A stretch of 32,095 bases of DNA from Candidatus Peregrinibacteria bacterium Greene1014_49 (GTDB lineage: Bacteria; Patescibacteriota; Gracilibacteria; Peribacterales; Peribacteraceae), in assembly GCA_007376635.1 (NCBI GenBank), contig VMGQ01000001.1, forward strand, positions 1 to 32,095. The letters run 5' to 3'. This document shows positions 7,863-15,426 of the stretch, piece after piece. Position 1 is the first letter of the stretch. Every line of letters starts with the position of its first letter. Made by a program: the position numbers and the translations under genes. Below the pieces are notes generated by a model. It was given only the letters and a program-made list of their open reading frames with translations. It was not told the origin of the DNA and did not search any database.

Positions 7863-8156
7863 ATGCCCAAGGCACCCGCCATCACCAACCGGATACTCCT
7901 ACAGCACATACAAGGTATGCGCACTGCCGTGGAAACACGTCTGGAATGCTTGGAAAAAGATGTGAAAAGTCTGAAAACGGACGTTGGAGTTCTTAAAATA
8001 GATGTTGGTGTAATGAAAATCGACGTTGGTGTTTTAAAAAAAGATATTGTGTTTGTAAAAGACGCCCTTCAACGCCTTTACACTCATCGCGTCAACATGC
8101 TTGTGAGAATTCAGAAACTGGAATCCGTAGTCGGGATTCAACAGCAACCGAGTTGA
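7863..8156 (+). CDS. Small heptad-repeat coiled-coil protein
   Basis: The product has 97 residues and its centre is five consecutive seven-residue units of the form D-V-G-V-L-K-(I/K/T). Hydrophobic positions are spaced as in a coiled coil (DVGVLKI, DVGVMKI, DVGVLKK). The N-terminus is basic (MPKAPAITNRILLQH) and the C-terminus is helical. It resembles short structural or DUF-type coiled-coil proteins rather than an enzyme. It lies 133 bp after TrmB 1 and ends 16 bp from the stop of Cys-rich gene B, which is convergent. A palindrome upstream suggests its own control. No specific function can be assigned. Confidence 0.6.
   Translation: MPKAPAITNRILLQHIQGMRTAVETRLECLEKDVKSLKTDVGVLKIDVGVMKIDVGVLKKDIVFVKDALQRLYTHRVNMLVRIQKLESVVGIQQQPS
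7959..8063 (+). repeat. Imperfect 21-bp tandem repeat, five units, within the coiled-coil gene
   Basis: Units start at 7959, 7980, 8001, 8022 and 8043. The core three are GACGTTGGAGTTCTTAAAATA-like and the outer two are degenerate. Each unit encodes one heptad. Confidence 0.8.
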
Positions 8157-8172
8157 TTATTGGTTCACGAAG

Positions 8173-9846
8173 CTAGTACACAGTCTTAAGGTAGCATTCC
8201 TCACAGTACACAATTTCCGGGCGATCCGGGCTGTACGTCGTCTCGATCCCCTTCTGACACTTTGCACAGCTTCTCGGATACAGCGTGTGACGATTCTGCA
8301 CCGTGGAAAGTTTAAGAATGCGCTCATGCGGATGCAACCGCGGAACGGGCAATCCTTTCTTCCGATAGAGCGCCAGTTCCTGCGGAATGAGCCTGTAGGG
8401 CTTACCGCTTTCTGCAGAATGAATCGTGTAGTTCAGGATATCGTCCGGGACGTCTTTGATGTCTTCGGGTAGCCTTTCAGCTTCGATGCCTTTGAGTCCT
8501 TCAGGCAAGGACTGTTCGTAGTCCGACCACTGCCAACCGCGCTTGAGGACTTCATCTTTACTGAGCGGATACCACTCCGAAGCCTTTGATTCGTTGTAAC
8601 CAAAAGAGGAAATCGCAGCTTTCGGAAATCCTCCCCATTCACCAGTTTTCTCCATATGCGCGATGATCTTCGGAACCAATACTTCATATTCTTCCTTTGT
8701 ACACTGCGTATTGAATATGCAGCATTTCGCTTTTTTGAGACCAAAACACCCGAAGCAGTCGCTACAGCCGTGGCAGTTGTCGCAGTAGAGAAGATGATCG
8801 CATTGGTACGTGAGATTACAGAACGCGCTCATTTTGAGATCGATGACATTGCAGCAGTCATAGAGCAACTCTCCATCGCCGGAGCGCATGAGATCGAAAC
8901 AATCGGTATTGCGATGTCCTTCGTAAACGTAGAAGCAATCTTCAAAATACTTCGTGTTGTAGCCATGTTGGACGTTTTTGGAATGGAAAAGGTAATTGCC
9001 ACTGCAATTCTCCGAACCAATCTCCCAGATATGCGGAACCGGTATTGTGAGACGTAGTGCTTCAACTTGTTTCATAAATTCTTGGCGGTATTGTGAGTCC
9101 GTGAGTAGATGATTCCGCGTTTCGTCGAATTGCTCTGGCGTGACTGCTTCATTGAGAATCTGATTCGAGGCATTGCGGCGGCCAACACAGCCAAGAAGCC
9201 GGCTTCCGCCTTTGCAATCAATGCAGAACATCGCATCGGTAACGTTAAAACAGAGTTTCAGCCAATCGCCGTTGTAGCAATCTTCAGAAAAAACGCAGCT
9301 GCTACACAGCTCCATGCCCTCGCAGGAAAAGCAGTCGATAGAATCTAATGAATCAAATATGAAATCACTGAAGTAGACGTTCTCATCATCGATGATCGAA
9401 CTGCACATGTAGCAGTTCTTGTTTCTGGAACTGTGGACGGTGTAGTCGGAGTTTTCGCTCTGCGTATTGAAGATGCACAGTCGCGGCACTGCCTTCTTCA
9501 GCTCTCCGAACTGCTCAGCGAAATTCCTGGAGAAATCAAACGCTCGTCCGTACTGCAGAGCACTCCACTGATCCGACCAGAAGCATTCATGACACAAAAT
9601 CGGATATTCCTTATCCGGAGAGTAGATGGAGATCACCTGCTTCTTGCACGAGGAACAGGTATTTTTGTAGTAGTTGCTGTCATTACGGAAAGCGATGCGG
9701 CGCTGCTGCCTGCATGCAGGGCAATGCGTGGGAGGAGGCAATGGAATGACTTTGCCTCCTATGACCGGGGAAAGCTTCTTGAGCATTGCCAATTCATCAG
9801 CAGAGATCACGAACTGTTCCTTACAGACAACACACGGTTTCTTCAT
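8173..9846 (-). CDS. Cys-rich double zinc-ribbon protein, paralog B
   Basis: The product has 557 residues from ATG 9846 (MKKPCVVC). The 30 extra residues in the ORF track come from the divergent promoter region and are not conserved. The N-terminal module is intact, with CVVC, CPAC, CSSC and CHEC, the last within a CHECFWSDQW motif. The C-terminal module has lost the first two pairs (AESGKPY, LHPHER) and keeps CAKC and CEEC. The cap of Cys array 1 is degenerate: it reads RRNASNQILNEA where other members have NKEYCILN. The cap of array 2 is standard (CFGCFGLKKAKCCIFN). The gene stands as a single-gene unit, divergent from TrmB 2 at 9929 with 82 bp between the starts. No sigma70-like promoter is clear on its strand, which would suit activation by the neighbouring regulator. 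Confidence 0.85.
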   Translation of the reverse strand: MKKPCVVCKEQFVISADELAMLKKLSPVIGGKVIPLPPPTHCPACRQQRRIAFRNDSNYYKNTCSSCKKQVISIYSPDKEYPILCHECFWSDQWSALQYGRAFDFSRNFAEQFGELKKAVPRLCIFNTQSENSDYTVHSSRNKNCYMCSSIIDDENVYFSDFIFDSLDSIDCFSCEGMELCSSCVFSEDCYNGDWLKLCFNVTDAMFCIDCKGGSRLLGCVGRRNASNQILNEAVTPEQFDETRNHLLTDSQYRQEFMKQVEALRLTIPVPHIWEIGSENCSGNYLFHSKNVQHGYNTKYFEDCFYVYEGHRNTDCFDLMRSGDGELLYDCCNVIDLKMSAFCNLTYQCDHLLYCDNCHGCSDCFGCFGLKKAKCCIFNTQCTKEEYEVLVPKIIAHMEKTGEWGGFPKAAISSFGYNESKASEWYPLSKDEVLKRGWQWSDYEQSLPEGLKGIEAERLPEDIKDVPDDILNYTIHSAESGKPYRLIPQELALYRKKGLPVPRLHPHERILKLSTVQNRHTLYPRSCAKCQKGIETTYSPDRPEIVYCEECYLKTVY

Positions 9847-9862
9847 AGTTTTATAGGGGGAA

Positions 9863-9891
9863 TTGTTCTTTCCAATGTAATATTCTATACT
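9863..9891 (+). promoter_or_regulatory. Promoter of the second TrmB gene
   Basis: TTGTTC (9863-9868), a 17-bp spacer, then TATACT (9886-9891). The start of transcription is predicted near 9898, so the operator box at 9903 lies in the leader. Confidence 0.5.
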
Positions 9892-9902
9892 ATACCTGTA
9901 TA

Positions 9903-9925
9903 GTGTTCTTCTTTTAAGAACAACA
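9903..9925 (+). promoter_or_regulatory. Operator-like box in front of the second TrmB gene
   Basis: It contains the perfect inverted repeat GTTCTT-N5-AAGAAC (9905-9921) within GTGTTCTTC...AACAACA, matching the box at 6945. The right half-site of the inverted repeat is better preserved here than at 6945. Confidence 0.55.
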
Positions 9926-9928
9926 GAT

Positions 9929-10744
9929 ATGCTCAAAGATTATTTAGGAAAACTCGGCCTCACAGATAAGGAGCAAACGATCTATCTGACGCTTGCAAGC
10001 ATCGGCGTGCAACCTGCATCCATCATCGCGAGACGACTGGATTTGGATCGCGTCGTTACCTACAAGCACCTGAAGAAGTTGGAATCTCTCGGACTTATGA
10101 AGGTGTACATCCGAGACGGCATTCAGTACTTCGGCGTGACGGGTGCAGAGGGTATCGCCGCGCATTTGCAAGATCGGGAACAGTCCGTCGAAGAACTTGC
10201 CGCACAGATCCCCGCCGTGGAAACAGAACTCAAGCAAATCATGCGGGGAGAAGGATTTGTCCCGACCGTCCAGGTCTTTCAGGGAAAATCCGGCATCAAG
10301 GCGCTTTTCAGAGATCTCCTCTTTGAAGCAAAAAATGAGCGAGTCGTACGCATCCGTATGCTCACATCCAATACATTTGACCAGCAGATGGGAACGACGA
10401 CGCTCGGCAAATTCACGGAGGAGTTTTTTAAAGATGCACAGAAGGCGAAGCTCGCAATTGAAATGCTCGAGGCGTCAGGAACACTGATTCCCGAATACAT
10501 TCGCCGCCTAGATCCTGCGCACTTCGACCCTCGTGAGTTTCCCGCAGCGCGTGGCGCAACGAACGTCTTTCTTGTGGGCACTGCGCTGTATCTGGCTTGC
10601 TATGGCGATTCGCTGATCGGACTGAAACTTAAGCAGGAACAAATGAGCCAGATCTTCCACTTCTTCTTCGATGCAATCGGGAAGAATTTGCCGCCGGCGG
10701 ATAGTAGGGCACCGAGGGAGTTGGAGACTTGGCTGAAGAAATAA
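9929..10744 (+). CDS. TrmB-family transcriptional regulator 2
   Basis: The product has 271 residues and is a close paralog of the regulator at 6971. The winged HTH begins MLKDYLGKLGLTDKEQTIYL with PASIIARRLDLDRVVTYKHL as recognition region. The sensor domain shares FQGKSGIKALFRDLLFEA, RMLTSNTFDQ and TNVFLVGTALYLACY with it. About 19 extra residues form a Pro/Arg-rich tail (KNLPPADSRAPRELETWLKK). It is divergent from Cys-rich gene B. The shared box upstream of both paralogs suggests auto- and possibly cross-regulation. It is followed 12 bp later by the promoter of a toxin-antitoxin operon, so it appears to be monocistronic. Confidence 0.88.
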   Translation: MLKDYLGKLGLTDKEQTIYLTLASIGVQPASIIARRLDLDRVVTYKHLKKLESLGLMKVYIRDGIQYFGVTGAEGIAAHLQDREQSVEELAAQIPAVETELKQIMRGEGFVPTVQVFQGKSGIKALFRDLLFEAKNERVVRIRMLTSNTFDQQMGTTTLGKFTEEFFKDAQKAKLAIEMLEASGTLIPEYIRRLDPAHFDPREFPAARGATNVFLVGTALYLACYGDSLIGLKLKQEQMSQIFHFFFDAIGKNLPPADSRAPRELETWLKK

Positions 10745-10756
10745 CGCCTATGGCTC

Positions 10757-10806
10757 TTGACGAAAGAGACTCAAAAGAGGTACAATAAAGGTACCATTAT
10801 AGGTAC
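10757..10806 (+). promoter_or_regulatory. Promoter and operator of toxin-antitoxin locus 1
   Basis: TTGACG (10757-10762), 18-bp spacer, TACAAT (10781-10786). Three GTAC tetramers at 10780, 10791 and 10803 are spaced 11-12 bp, one helical turn apart, and cover the -10 region. This is typical of an autoregulatory antitoxin operator. Confidence 0.6.
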
Positions 10807-10810
10807 TAAT

Positions 10811-11077
10811 ATGAGTATCTTTCCTACCATCACCCTTAGGGATATCAAGAGAAGGGGGACAAATGCGTTGCCCAAAGGGCAGCCAGTCTATTTGCTGGTG
10901 AATTCGCAAAAGCATTCTGTTGTCTTGCCTGCAGAGGATTACGAGGCAATGGTGGAATTGATTGAGGAATTGGACGACATCAGAGTGATCGGAGAACGCA
11001 GGCATGAGAAGGGCATTCCCCTCGAAAAAGCTTTTCCAAAACTGAACCATGGACGGCGACACTCCGTATCGCGTTGA
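10811..11077 (+). CDS. Antitoxin, Phd/YefM-like (locus 1)
   Basis: The product has 88 residues from ATG 10811. The ORF-track start at 10757 reads through the promoter and is rejected. The N-terminal half (MSIFPTITLRDIKR, then VYLLVNSQKHSVVLPAEDYEAM) resembles the Phd/YefM fold, which dimerises and binds DNA. The C-terminal charged helix (ERRHEKGIPLEKAFPKL) would wrap the toxin. It overlaps the toxin gene by 29 nt, the usual antitoxin-first order with coupled translation. It is expected to repress its own promoter at the GTAC repeats. Confidence 0.75.
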   Translation: MSIFPTITLRDIKRRGTNALPKGQPVYLLVNSQKHSVVLPAEDYEAMVELIEELDDIRVIGERRHEKGIPLEKAFPKLNHGRRHSVSR

Positions 11078-11324
11078 GGTTCTGCCGTCCGCAGTCAAAG
11101 ACACGCGGCGCTTTCCGCAATCGCTCCTTGCGCGTATCTATACGCATCTAACTGCACTTGGAGAAAACCCATTTCCCGCAGGAGCCGCGAAGTTGAAAGG
11201 AGAAGAAGAATATTACAGAATTCGTGTTGGCCAATACCGCATCATCTACAAAGTGGACACTGAAGTGCACGTTGTCTCGATTGCACGAATCGCACATAGG
11301 AGCAGCGTGTATCGCGGGTTGTAG
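11049..11324 (+). CDS. RelE/ParE-family toxin (locus 1)
   Basis: The product has 91 residues. RelE-fold signs are YRVEVLPSAVKDTRRFPQ at the start, PFPAGAAKLKGEEEYYRIRVGQYRIIYKV in the middle, and VVSIARIAHRSSVYRGL at the end, the typical core strands and terminal HRSxVYR. RelE proteins cut mRNA in the ribosomal A site; ParE relatives attack gyrase. The conserved GxYRIIY and final Arg/His/Tyr residues favour the RelE mRNase type. It starts inside the antitoxin gene. Confidence 0.82.
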   Translation: MDGDTPYRVEVLPSAVKDTRRFPQSLLARIYTHLTALGENPFPAGAAKLKGEEEYYRIRVGQYRIIYKVDTEVHVVSIARIAHRSSVYRGL

Positions 11325-11329
11325 AATGT

Positions 11330-11590
11330 TCAATATACTTCATCGTGCCTTCCCACGGTAATCATAAAAATAACCGCATGACCCTCTCGTTCTTCATAGA
11401 GAATCCGCAGATCGTATCCTGCAGAAATGGCTCGCAGACCGCGTTTGGATCCGGCGAGTTTATGATTGTGTAATCTGGGATCAAATGGACTATGCAGAAA
11501 AATCTGTATGACAATGCCAACGTGTTTCTGATGTTCAGCTGAAAGCTTCCGGTATGCCCGATGGAAGGACTTGGCATAGAAAACCTGCAT
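11330..11590 (-). CDS. YafQ/RelE-family mRNA interferase toxin (locus 2)
   Basis: The product has 86 residues and begins MQVFYAKSFHRAYRKLSAEHQ. The segment FDPRLHNHKLAGSKRGLRAISAGYDLRILYEE followed by VIFMITVGRHDEVY is the YafQ signature: the H-x-L...G-x-R...D-x-R-I-x-Y core and the terminal GxHxxVY. YafQ-type toxins cleave mRNA on the ribosome. It starts 3 nt after the RelB-like antitoxin stop, forming one operon. It is convergent with toxin 1 with a gap of 5 bp. Confidence 0.85.
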   Translation of the reverse strand: MQVFYAKSFHRAYRKLSAEHQKHVGIVIQIFLHSPFDPRLHNHKLAGSKRGLRAISAGYDLRILYEEREGHAVIFMITVGRHDEVY

Positions 11591-11593
11591 ATG

Positions 11594-11878
11594 TCATCGA
11601 TGAAGATCTTCCAGCAGAGCCTCGACAGTTGTAAACGGACCCGCAAGCTTCTCTTTCATCGCTTTTGCCGCCAGGCGATCGAGAGCCTTGAGTTGCCGTG
11701 GGGTGTAGTGATCTTCTTGATGCGCTTGCAGGGAAAAAGGGATCTCCCCTGTTGCAGCGACTTTCATGAAAAACATGCGCACCGCCGTCGGCGTATCGAC
11801 GCCGATATCCGCAAAGATCTTCTCCACCCGCTTTTTCAGCCGTTCATCGAGCCGCACTTGTATACTTTTTGATGCCAT
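11594..11878 (-). CDS. RelB/DinJ-family antitoxin (locus 2)
   Basis: The product has 94 residues from ATG 11878. MASKSIQVRLDERLKKRVEKIF and IGVDTPTAVRMFFMKVAATGEIPF match the ribbon-helix-helix DNA-binding domain of RelB/DinJ (the 'xPTxAxxxFxxxxxxxGxIPF' pattern). The C-terminal half is a helical toxin-binding tail ending TVEALLEDLHR. The upstream ORF-track start is rejected because it covers the operator region. The gene lies 78 nt beyond the end of the F-E-D-C operon and has its own operator. Confidence 0.88.
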   Translation of the reverse strand: MASKSIQVRLDERLKKRVEKIFADIGVDTPTAVRMFFMKVAATGEIPFSLQAHQEDHYTPRQLKALDRLAAKAMKEKLAGPFTTVEALLEDLHR

Positions 11879-11909
11879 AACGCATGCAATTGTATACGAA
11901 ACAACGGCA

Positions 11910-11923
11910 AAATGCAAGCATTT
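11910..11923. promoter_or_regulatory. Operator-like palindrome of the relB-yafQ-type locus
   Basis: AAATGC-AA-GCATTT is a perfect palindrome 32 bp upstream of the antitoxin ATG. A GTATAC sequence between them could serve as part of a minus-strand -10 element. Confidence 0.5.
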
Positions 11924-11956
11924 GTCTACAAAAAGAAAATGGTATAGGCAATACGA

Positions 11957-13648
11957 TTAATAGACCGCTTTGAGATAACACTCTTCGCAGTACACGATTT
12001 CCGGTCGTTCGGGCGCATATGTGGTTTCAATCCCCTTTCCACAATTATCGCATTTCCTGTTCCAGAGCTTGCGGGGATTACGCAGTAACCAGCGTTCTTT
12101 CAATCTCTCATCAGGATGGTGATGGGGAATCGGCAGACCGAATGCTCTGTAGAATTCCAATTCCGCTTTAAGGATGCGAAAAGGACGTTTCGTTGCTTCA
12201 CATTGGATAGCCCATTGCAGAATGTCATCAGGAATAGCATCAATACGTTCAGGAAGCTGTGTAGCCGGAATAATTTTTGTAACCTTGGGTATTTCATCGA
12301 TGACCTCCCTCCAGAGCCATCCACGCTCTTCTGTCACAGACTTTGTCAGTGGATAGAAGCGCTGTGCAAGTGTTTCATTGTATGCGGAAAGCGAAGCGGG
12401 AATCGGCAAAAATTCTCCCCATTCATGATTCTTCTGCATTGTTTCAATGATCTCGCAGACTCGGCTCTCATATTCTTCTTTGGAATATTGCTTATTGAAG
12501 ATGCAATATTTTTTGTGACGTAAACCCGAGCACCCGAAACAATTGCTGCAGGATATGCATTCGAAGCAATAGAGCATGTTCTCCGTTCCACCCCACACGA
12601 AAAGACTAAAAAGAATATGGCTGGCATTTTCGCCTACTGCCAAAGACTCGTAACAGAGTTCACCGGGATGCCCCCAATAATTCACGTCCTGACAGTCTTT
12701 CGCTTTCCGTATGTTGGAACAGTATCTGCAATCCTGGAGACCGTCACTGTCGAAGCAATGTGCTGCATTCTTTGAATTGAACAGATAATCACCGCTCACC
12801 GCCTCATTATTCGTACCGACAAAGGACATACGGGACACGCGCGTCTCTAAGGAACGCAGCTTTGTTTGGAGTGCAAGAATCTCTTTTTGTGTGAGCGGAA
12901 AATGCTGCTGCATGCGACGCATATATTCTTCTTTCCCACATTCTTCATTGAAATAACAATATTCCTTGTGGCGCAGGCCGACACATCCGAAACAACTTTT
13001 GCACCCGATACAATCGTAGAGAAACGCACTGTCCGTACAGTTATTGCAGTTTTGGCAGAACAACAATCCGTACCCGTCATTGCAATCGGTACTTTCATAA
13101 CATCGCTCCAGATTCTGCCCATGGAGGCAGTCGAGGGAATTGCGCGAGTAGTAGATCCCTTCGCTGTAATAACAATCTTGTGAATAATCTGCGCCATAAC
13201 AGAGATGGCAATTTTTTGCCCAGCCTGTTGTATTCACATATGGTGAATTTTCATTCTGATCATTGAAGAGGGCCATGTGAGGTGTCGTCTTGATCAGCGA
13301 AATAAGTTGTGGGAAAAGCGGTTTGTCTGTTTCGACATCATGTCCGTACTCCAAAGGATCCCATTGATCGCTCCACCAGATATCATTTTCGTAAATAACG
13401 AGATCACGATCCATCGGATACAGAGAAATAATTTCCTTACCGGTGAATGCAGATTTTCCACGGAAAAGATGACATCTGTTCACTTGTGCCAATCTCCTCT
13501 GACAACGACACTCAGGGCACAAGGTCGGCGAAGGAACGAGGAATTTTTTGCCTCCGATGACCGGGGAAACTTTTTCATAAAACGCCAGATCATCATCCGT
13601 GACCTCAAAGGAAGTTTCACACCAGCCGTTGGCACACATCTTCTCCAT
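11957..13648 (-). CDS. Cys-rich double zinc-ribbon protein, paralog C
   Basis: The product has 563 residues and is the last gene of the F-E-D-C operon, starting 6 nt after the stop of D. The N-terminal zinc module opens with the spaced pair CANGWC (C-x4-C), shared only with D (CANSWC), then CPEC. Its second cysteine set is absent (KSAFTGKEIISLY, IWWSDQWD). Arrays 1 and 2 end with CFGCVGLRHKEYCYFNEE and CFGCSGLRHKKYCIFNKQY. The C-terminal module reads CEATKRPF, HPDER, CDNC, CEEC, so only the second zinc set remains. The N-terminal similarity to D (LAFY..(V/I)SP(V/I)IGGKK) points to a recent tandem duplication. It is followed by an unrelated toxin-antitoxin operon. Confidence 0.85.
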   Translation of the reverse strand: MEKMCANGWCETSFEVTDDDLAFYEKVSPVIGGKKFLVPSPTLCPECRCQRRLAQVNRCHLFRGKSAFTGKEIISLYPMDRDLVIYENDIWWSDQWDPLEYGHDVETDKPLFPQLISLIKTTPHMALFNDQNENSPYVNTTGWAKNCHLCYGADYSQDCYYSEGIYYSRNSLDCLHGQNLERCYESTDCNDGYGLLFCQNCNNCTDSAFLYDCIGCKSCFGCVGLRHKEYCYFNEECGKEEYMRRMQQHFPLTQKEILALQTKLRSLETRVSRMSFVGTNNEAVSGDYLFNSKNAAHCFDSDGLQDCRYCSNIRKAKDCQDVNYWGHPGELCYESLAVGENASHILFSLFVWGGTENMLYCFECISCSNCFGCSGLRHKKYCIFNKQYSKEEYESRVCEIIETMQKNHEWGEFLPIPASLSAYNETLAQRFYPLTKSVTEERGWLWREVIDEIPKVTKIIPATQLPERIDAIPDDILQWAIQCEATKRPFRILKAELEFYRAFGLPIPHHHPDERLKERWLLRNPRKLWNRKCDNCGKGIETTYAPERPEIVYCEECYLKAVY

Positions 13649-13654
13649 GGCTGC

Positions 13655-15352
13655 CTAGTATACCTCCTTCAAATAACACTCCTCACAATACACAATCTCC
13701 GGCCTCTCCGGCGAATACGTCGTCTTCATCCCTTTTCCGCACTTTCCACACTCTCGATCCCAAAACTTGCGCGGATTGCGCTTTGCAAACCGATCAAGAT
13801 GGCGCTGTTCGGGAGAGCGGCGAGGCAATGGGATTTGTTGCTCACGATAGAATTTCAATTCCTGCGCGATAATGCGAAAAGGTTTTCCCGTGACTTCGCA
13901 TCGCACCGCCCACTGCAAAATATCATCCGGAATAGCGGCGATGTCATCGGGGAGAGCATTCGCGGGAATCACTTTTTTGACATCCGGCAACGGTAATTCC
14001 TGATCATCCCACACAAATCCCTGCTCAAGTGCTTGCTGCCGTTCCAAGGGATAATAAAGTTGCGCTGTCGTGCGGTTGTAACCGAATTGGCTTTTATGGA
14101 TGCCAATGAGCTGTCCCCACTCATTGGTCTGCTGCATGTGTTCGATGATCTTCGGGATCAATACCTCGTATTCTTCCTTCGAATACTGCTTGTTCAAAAT
14201 GCAGTACTGCGCCCGCTGCATTCCGGCGCAGCCGAAACAATTCTTTGAGGCCTCCATGTACCAGCAATACAAAAGATCGACGCTGCTGACATTCACCTCG
14301 ATACAAAAAAGCACGCCACCGCAGTTTTCTCCACTGATGACGCATTCATAGGCATTTTGCAGATTGGTGCCGTATTGATAGACGTCGTAGACATTCTTGG
14401 ATCCGAGTACGAGCTGCGTACAGTACTTGGCATCCTCCACATCTTCGCAATCGAAACTCTCCTGCACATTTTTACAATTGTAGAGGTGATTCCCCATGCA
14501 GTTCTCCAGATTGTGCCCTTCGTACTCTTTGAATGGATGTTGTAGCTCGAGTGCCCGGCGAGTGGCCACATGCTCCTGGTATGTGCGATAAGATCCCGTG
14601 TGTATCGCTGCGATACGAGCGGTGTACCCCTCTTGAGAAAGTTGTTCATTCCCGAAGCAATAGCGCTTCTCCCGAAGCCCAACGCACTGAAAGCAATAGC
14701 TGCATCCCATACAATCCCGAAGAAAGGCACTCGCAGAGCAGTTGAAACAATCCTGACAACTTTTCAGTGCGTAACATTTGTGACAATCGATACAGTCGTA
14801 CAATAATTCGCTGTGGAGATTGTAAAACCCGTCCATGCAGGATCTGTTTTTCTTGAAACCATAGCCGTAATAGCAATCATCGCAGAAATCCGCATGCATG
14901 ATGAGATAGCAGTTTTTGCTGGATCCTGCGTAATGGATGTATTCCGAATTTTGACACTCTCCTTGCACGCTTAACGATTGTGCTGGAACGGCTTTCCGCA
15001 ACTCTGTTAATTGATCGAAGAACGGTCTCTCAAAATCCATTTCTCTCCCATGCTGCCCTGCATCCCACTTGTCACTATGCCAGCACTCCGGACAGTAATA
15101 CGTTTGCGGGCTATGCTGCGGAAACTGCGTAAGAGTGCGCTTAGCGCAAAGTCCGCACACTCCCGAATACAAATGGCGTTCATTGGCATGTCCCAGTCTG
15201 CGCTGTTGCCGGCAATCGGGACAAAGGGTTGGTGGAGGAATCGCATATTTCTTTCCACCAATGATGGGTGATATGTTGTCGTAAAATGCAAGATCAGCAT
15301 CGGTGATCTCAAAGGATTGGTCGCACCAGGAATTGGCACAGATGTTTTGCAT
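13655..15352 (-). CDS. Cys-rich double zinc-ribbon protein, paralog D
   Basis: The product has 565 residues from ATG 15352 (MQNICANSWC). An earlier in-frame ATG at 15364 would add MLIS, which also precedes the start of E. The N-terminal zinc module retains four pairs: C-x4-C, CPDC, CGLC and CPEC (in CPECWHSDKW). Only B shares this completeness. The C-terminal module keeps CGKC and CEEC but has CEVTGK and PEQR at the first site. Array 1 has several Cys-x2-Cys steps, for example CIDCHKC and CQDCFNC, capped by CFQCVGLREKRYCFGN. It is the third gene of the operon. A nested palindrome separates it from E. Confidence 0.85.
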   Translation of the reverse strand: MQNICANSWCDQSFEITDADLAFYDNISPIIGGKKYAIPPPTLCPDCRQQRRLGHANERHLYSGVCGLCAKRTLTQFPQHSPQTYYCPECWHSDKWDAGQHGREMDFERPFFDQLTELRKAVPAQSLSVQGECQNSEYIHYAGSSKNCYLIMHADFCDDCYYGYGFKKNRSCMDGFYNLHSELLYDCIDCHKCYALKSCQDCFNCSASAFLRDCMGCSYCFQCVGLREKRYCFGNEQLSQEGYTARIAAIHTGSYRTYQEHVATRRALELQHPFKEYEGHNLENCMGNHLYNCKNVQESFDCEDVEDAKYCTQLVLGSKNVYDVYQYGTNLQNAYECVISGENCGGVLFCIEVNVSSVDLLYCWYMEASKNCFGCAGMQRAQYCILNKQYSKEEYEVLIPKIIEHMQQTNEWGQLIGIHKSQFGYNRTTAQLYYPLERQQALEQGFVWDDQELPLPDVKKVIPANALPDDIAAIPDDILQWAVRCEVTGKPFRIIAQELKFYREQQIPLPRRSPEQRHLDRFAKRNPRKFWDRECGKCGKGMKTTYSPERPEIVYCEECYLKEVY

Positions 15353-15367
15353 GGAAATCAGCATACG

Positions 15368-15425
15368 CGAATAGCGGAATATCGGGATAGCCGGATATTC
15401 CGCTATCCGGCTACCCGGCTATTCG
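15368..15425. repeat. Nested overlapping palindromes between genes E and D
   Basis: Three perfect inverted pairs share 58 bp: outer CGAATAGC (15368) / GCTATTCG (15425); a 13-bp pair ATAGCGGAATATC (15371-15383) / GATATTCCGCTAT (15394-15406); and a 10-bp pair TAGCCGGATA (15388-15397) / TATCCGGCTA (15404-15413). The last two use overlapping bases and exclude each other. The element fills the only long gap inside the F-E-D-C operon. Confidence 0.85.
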
Positions 15426-15426
15426 A

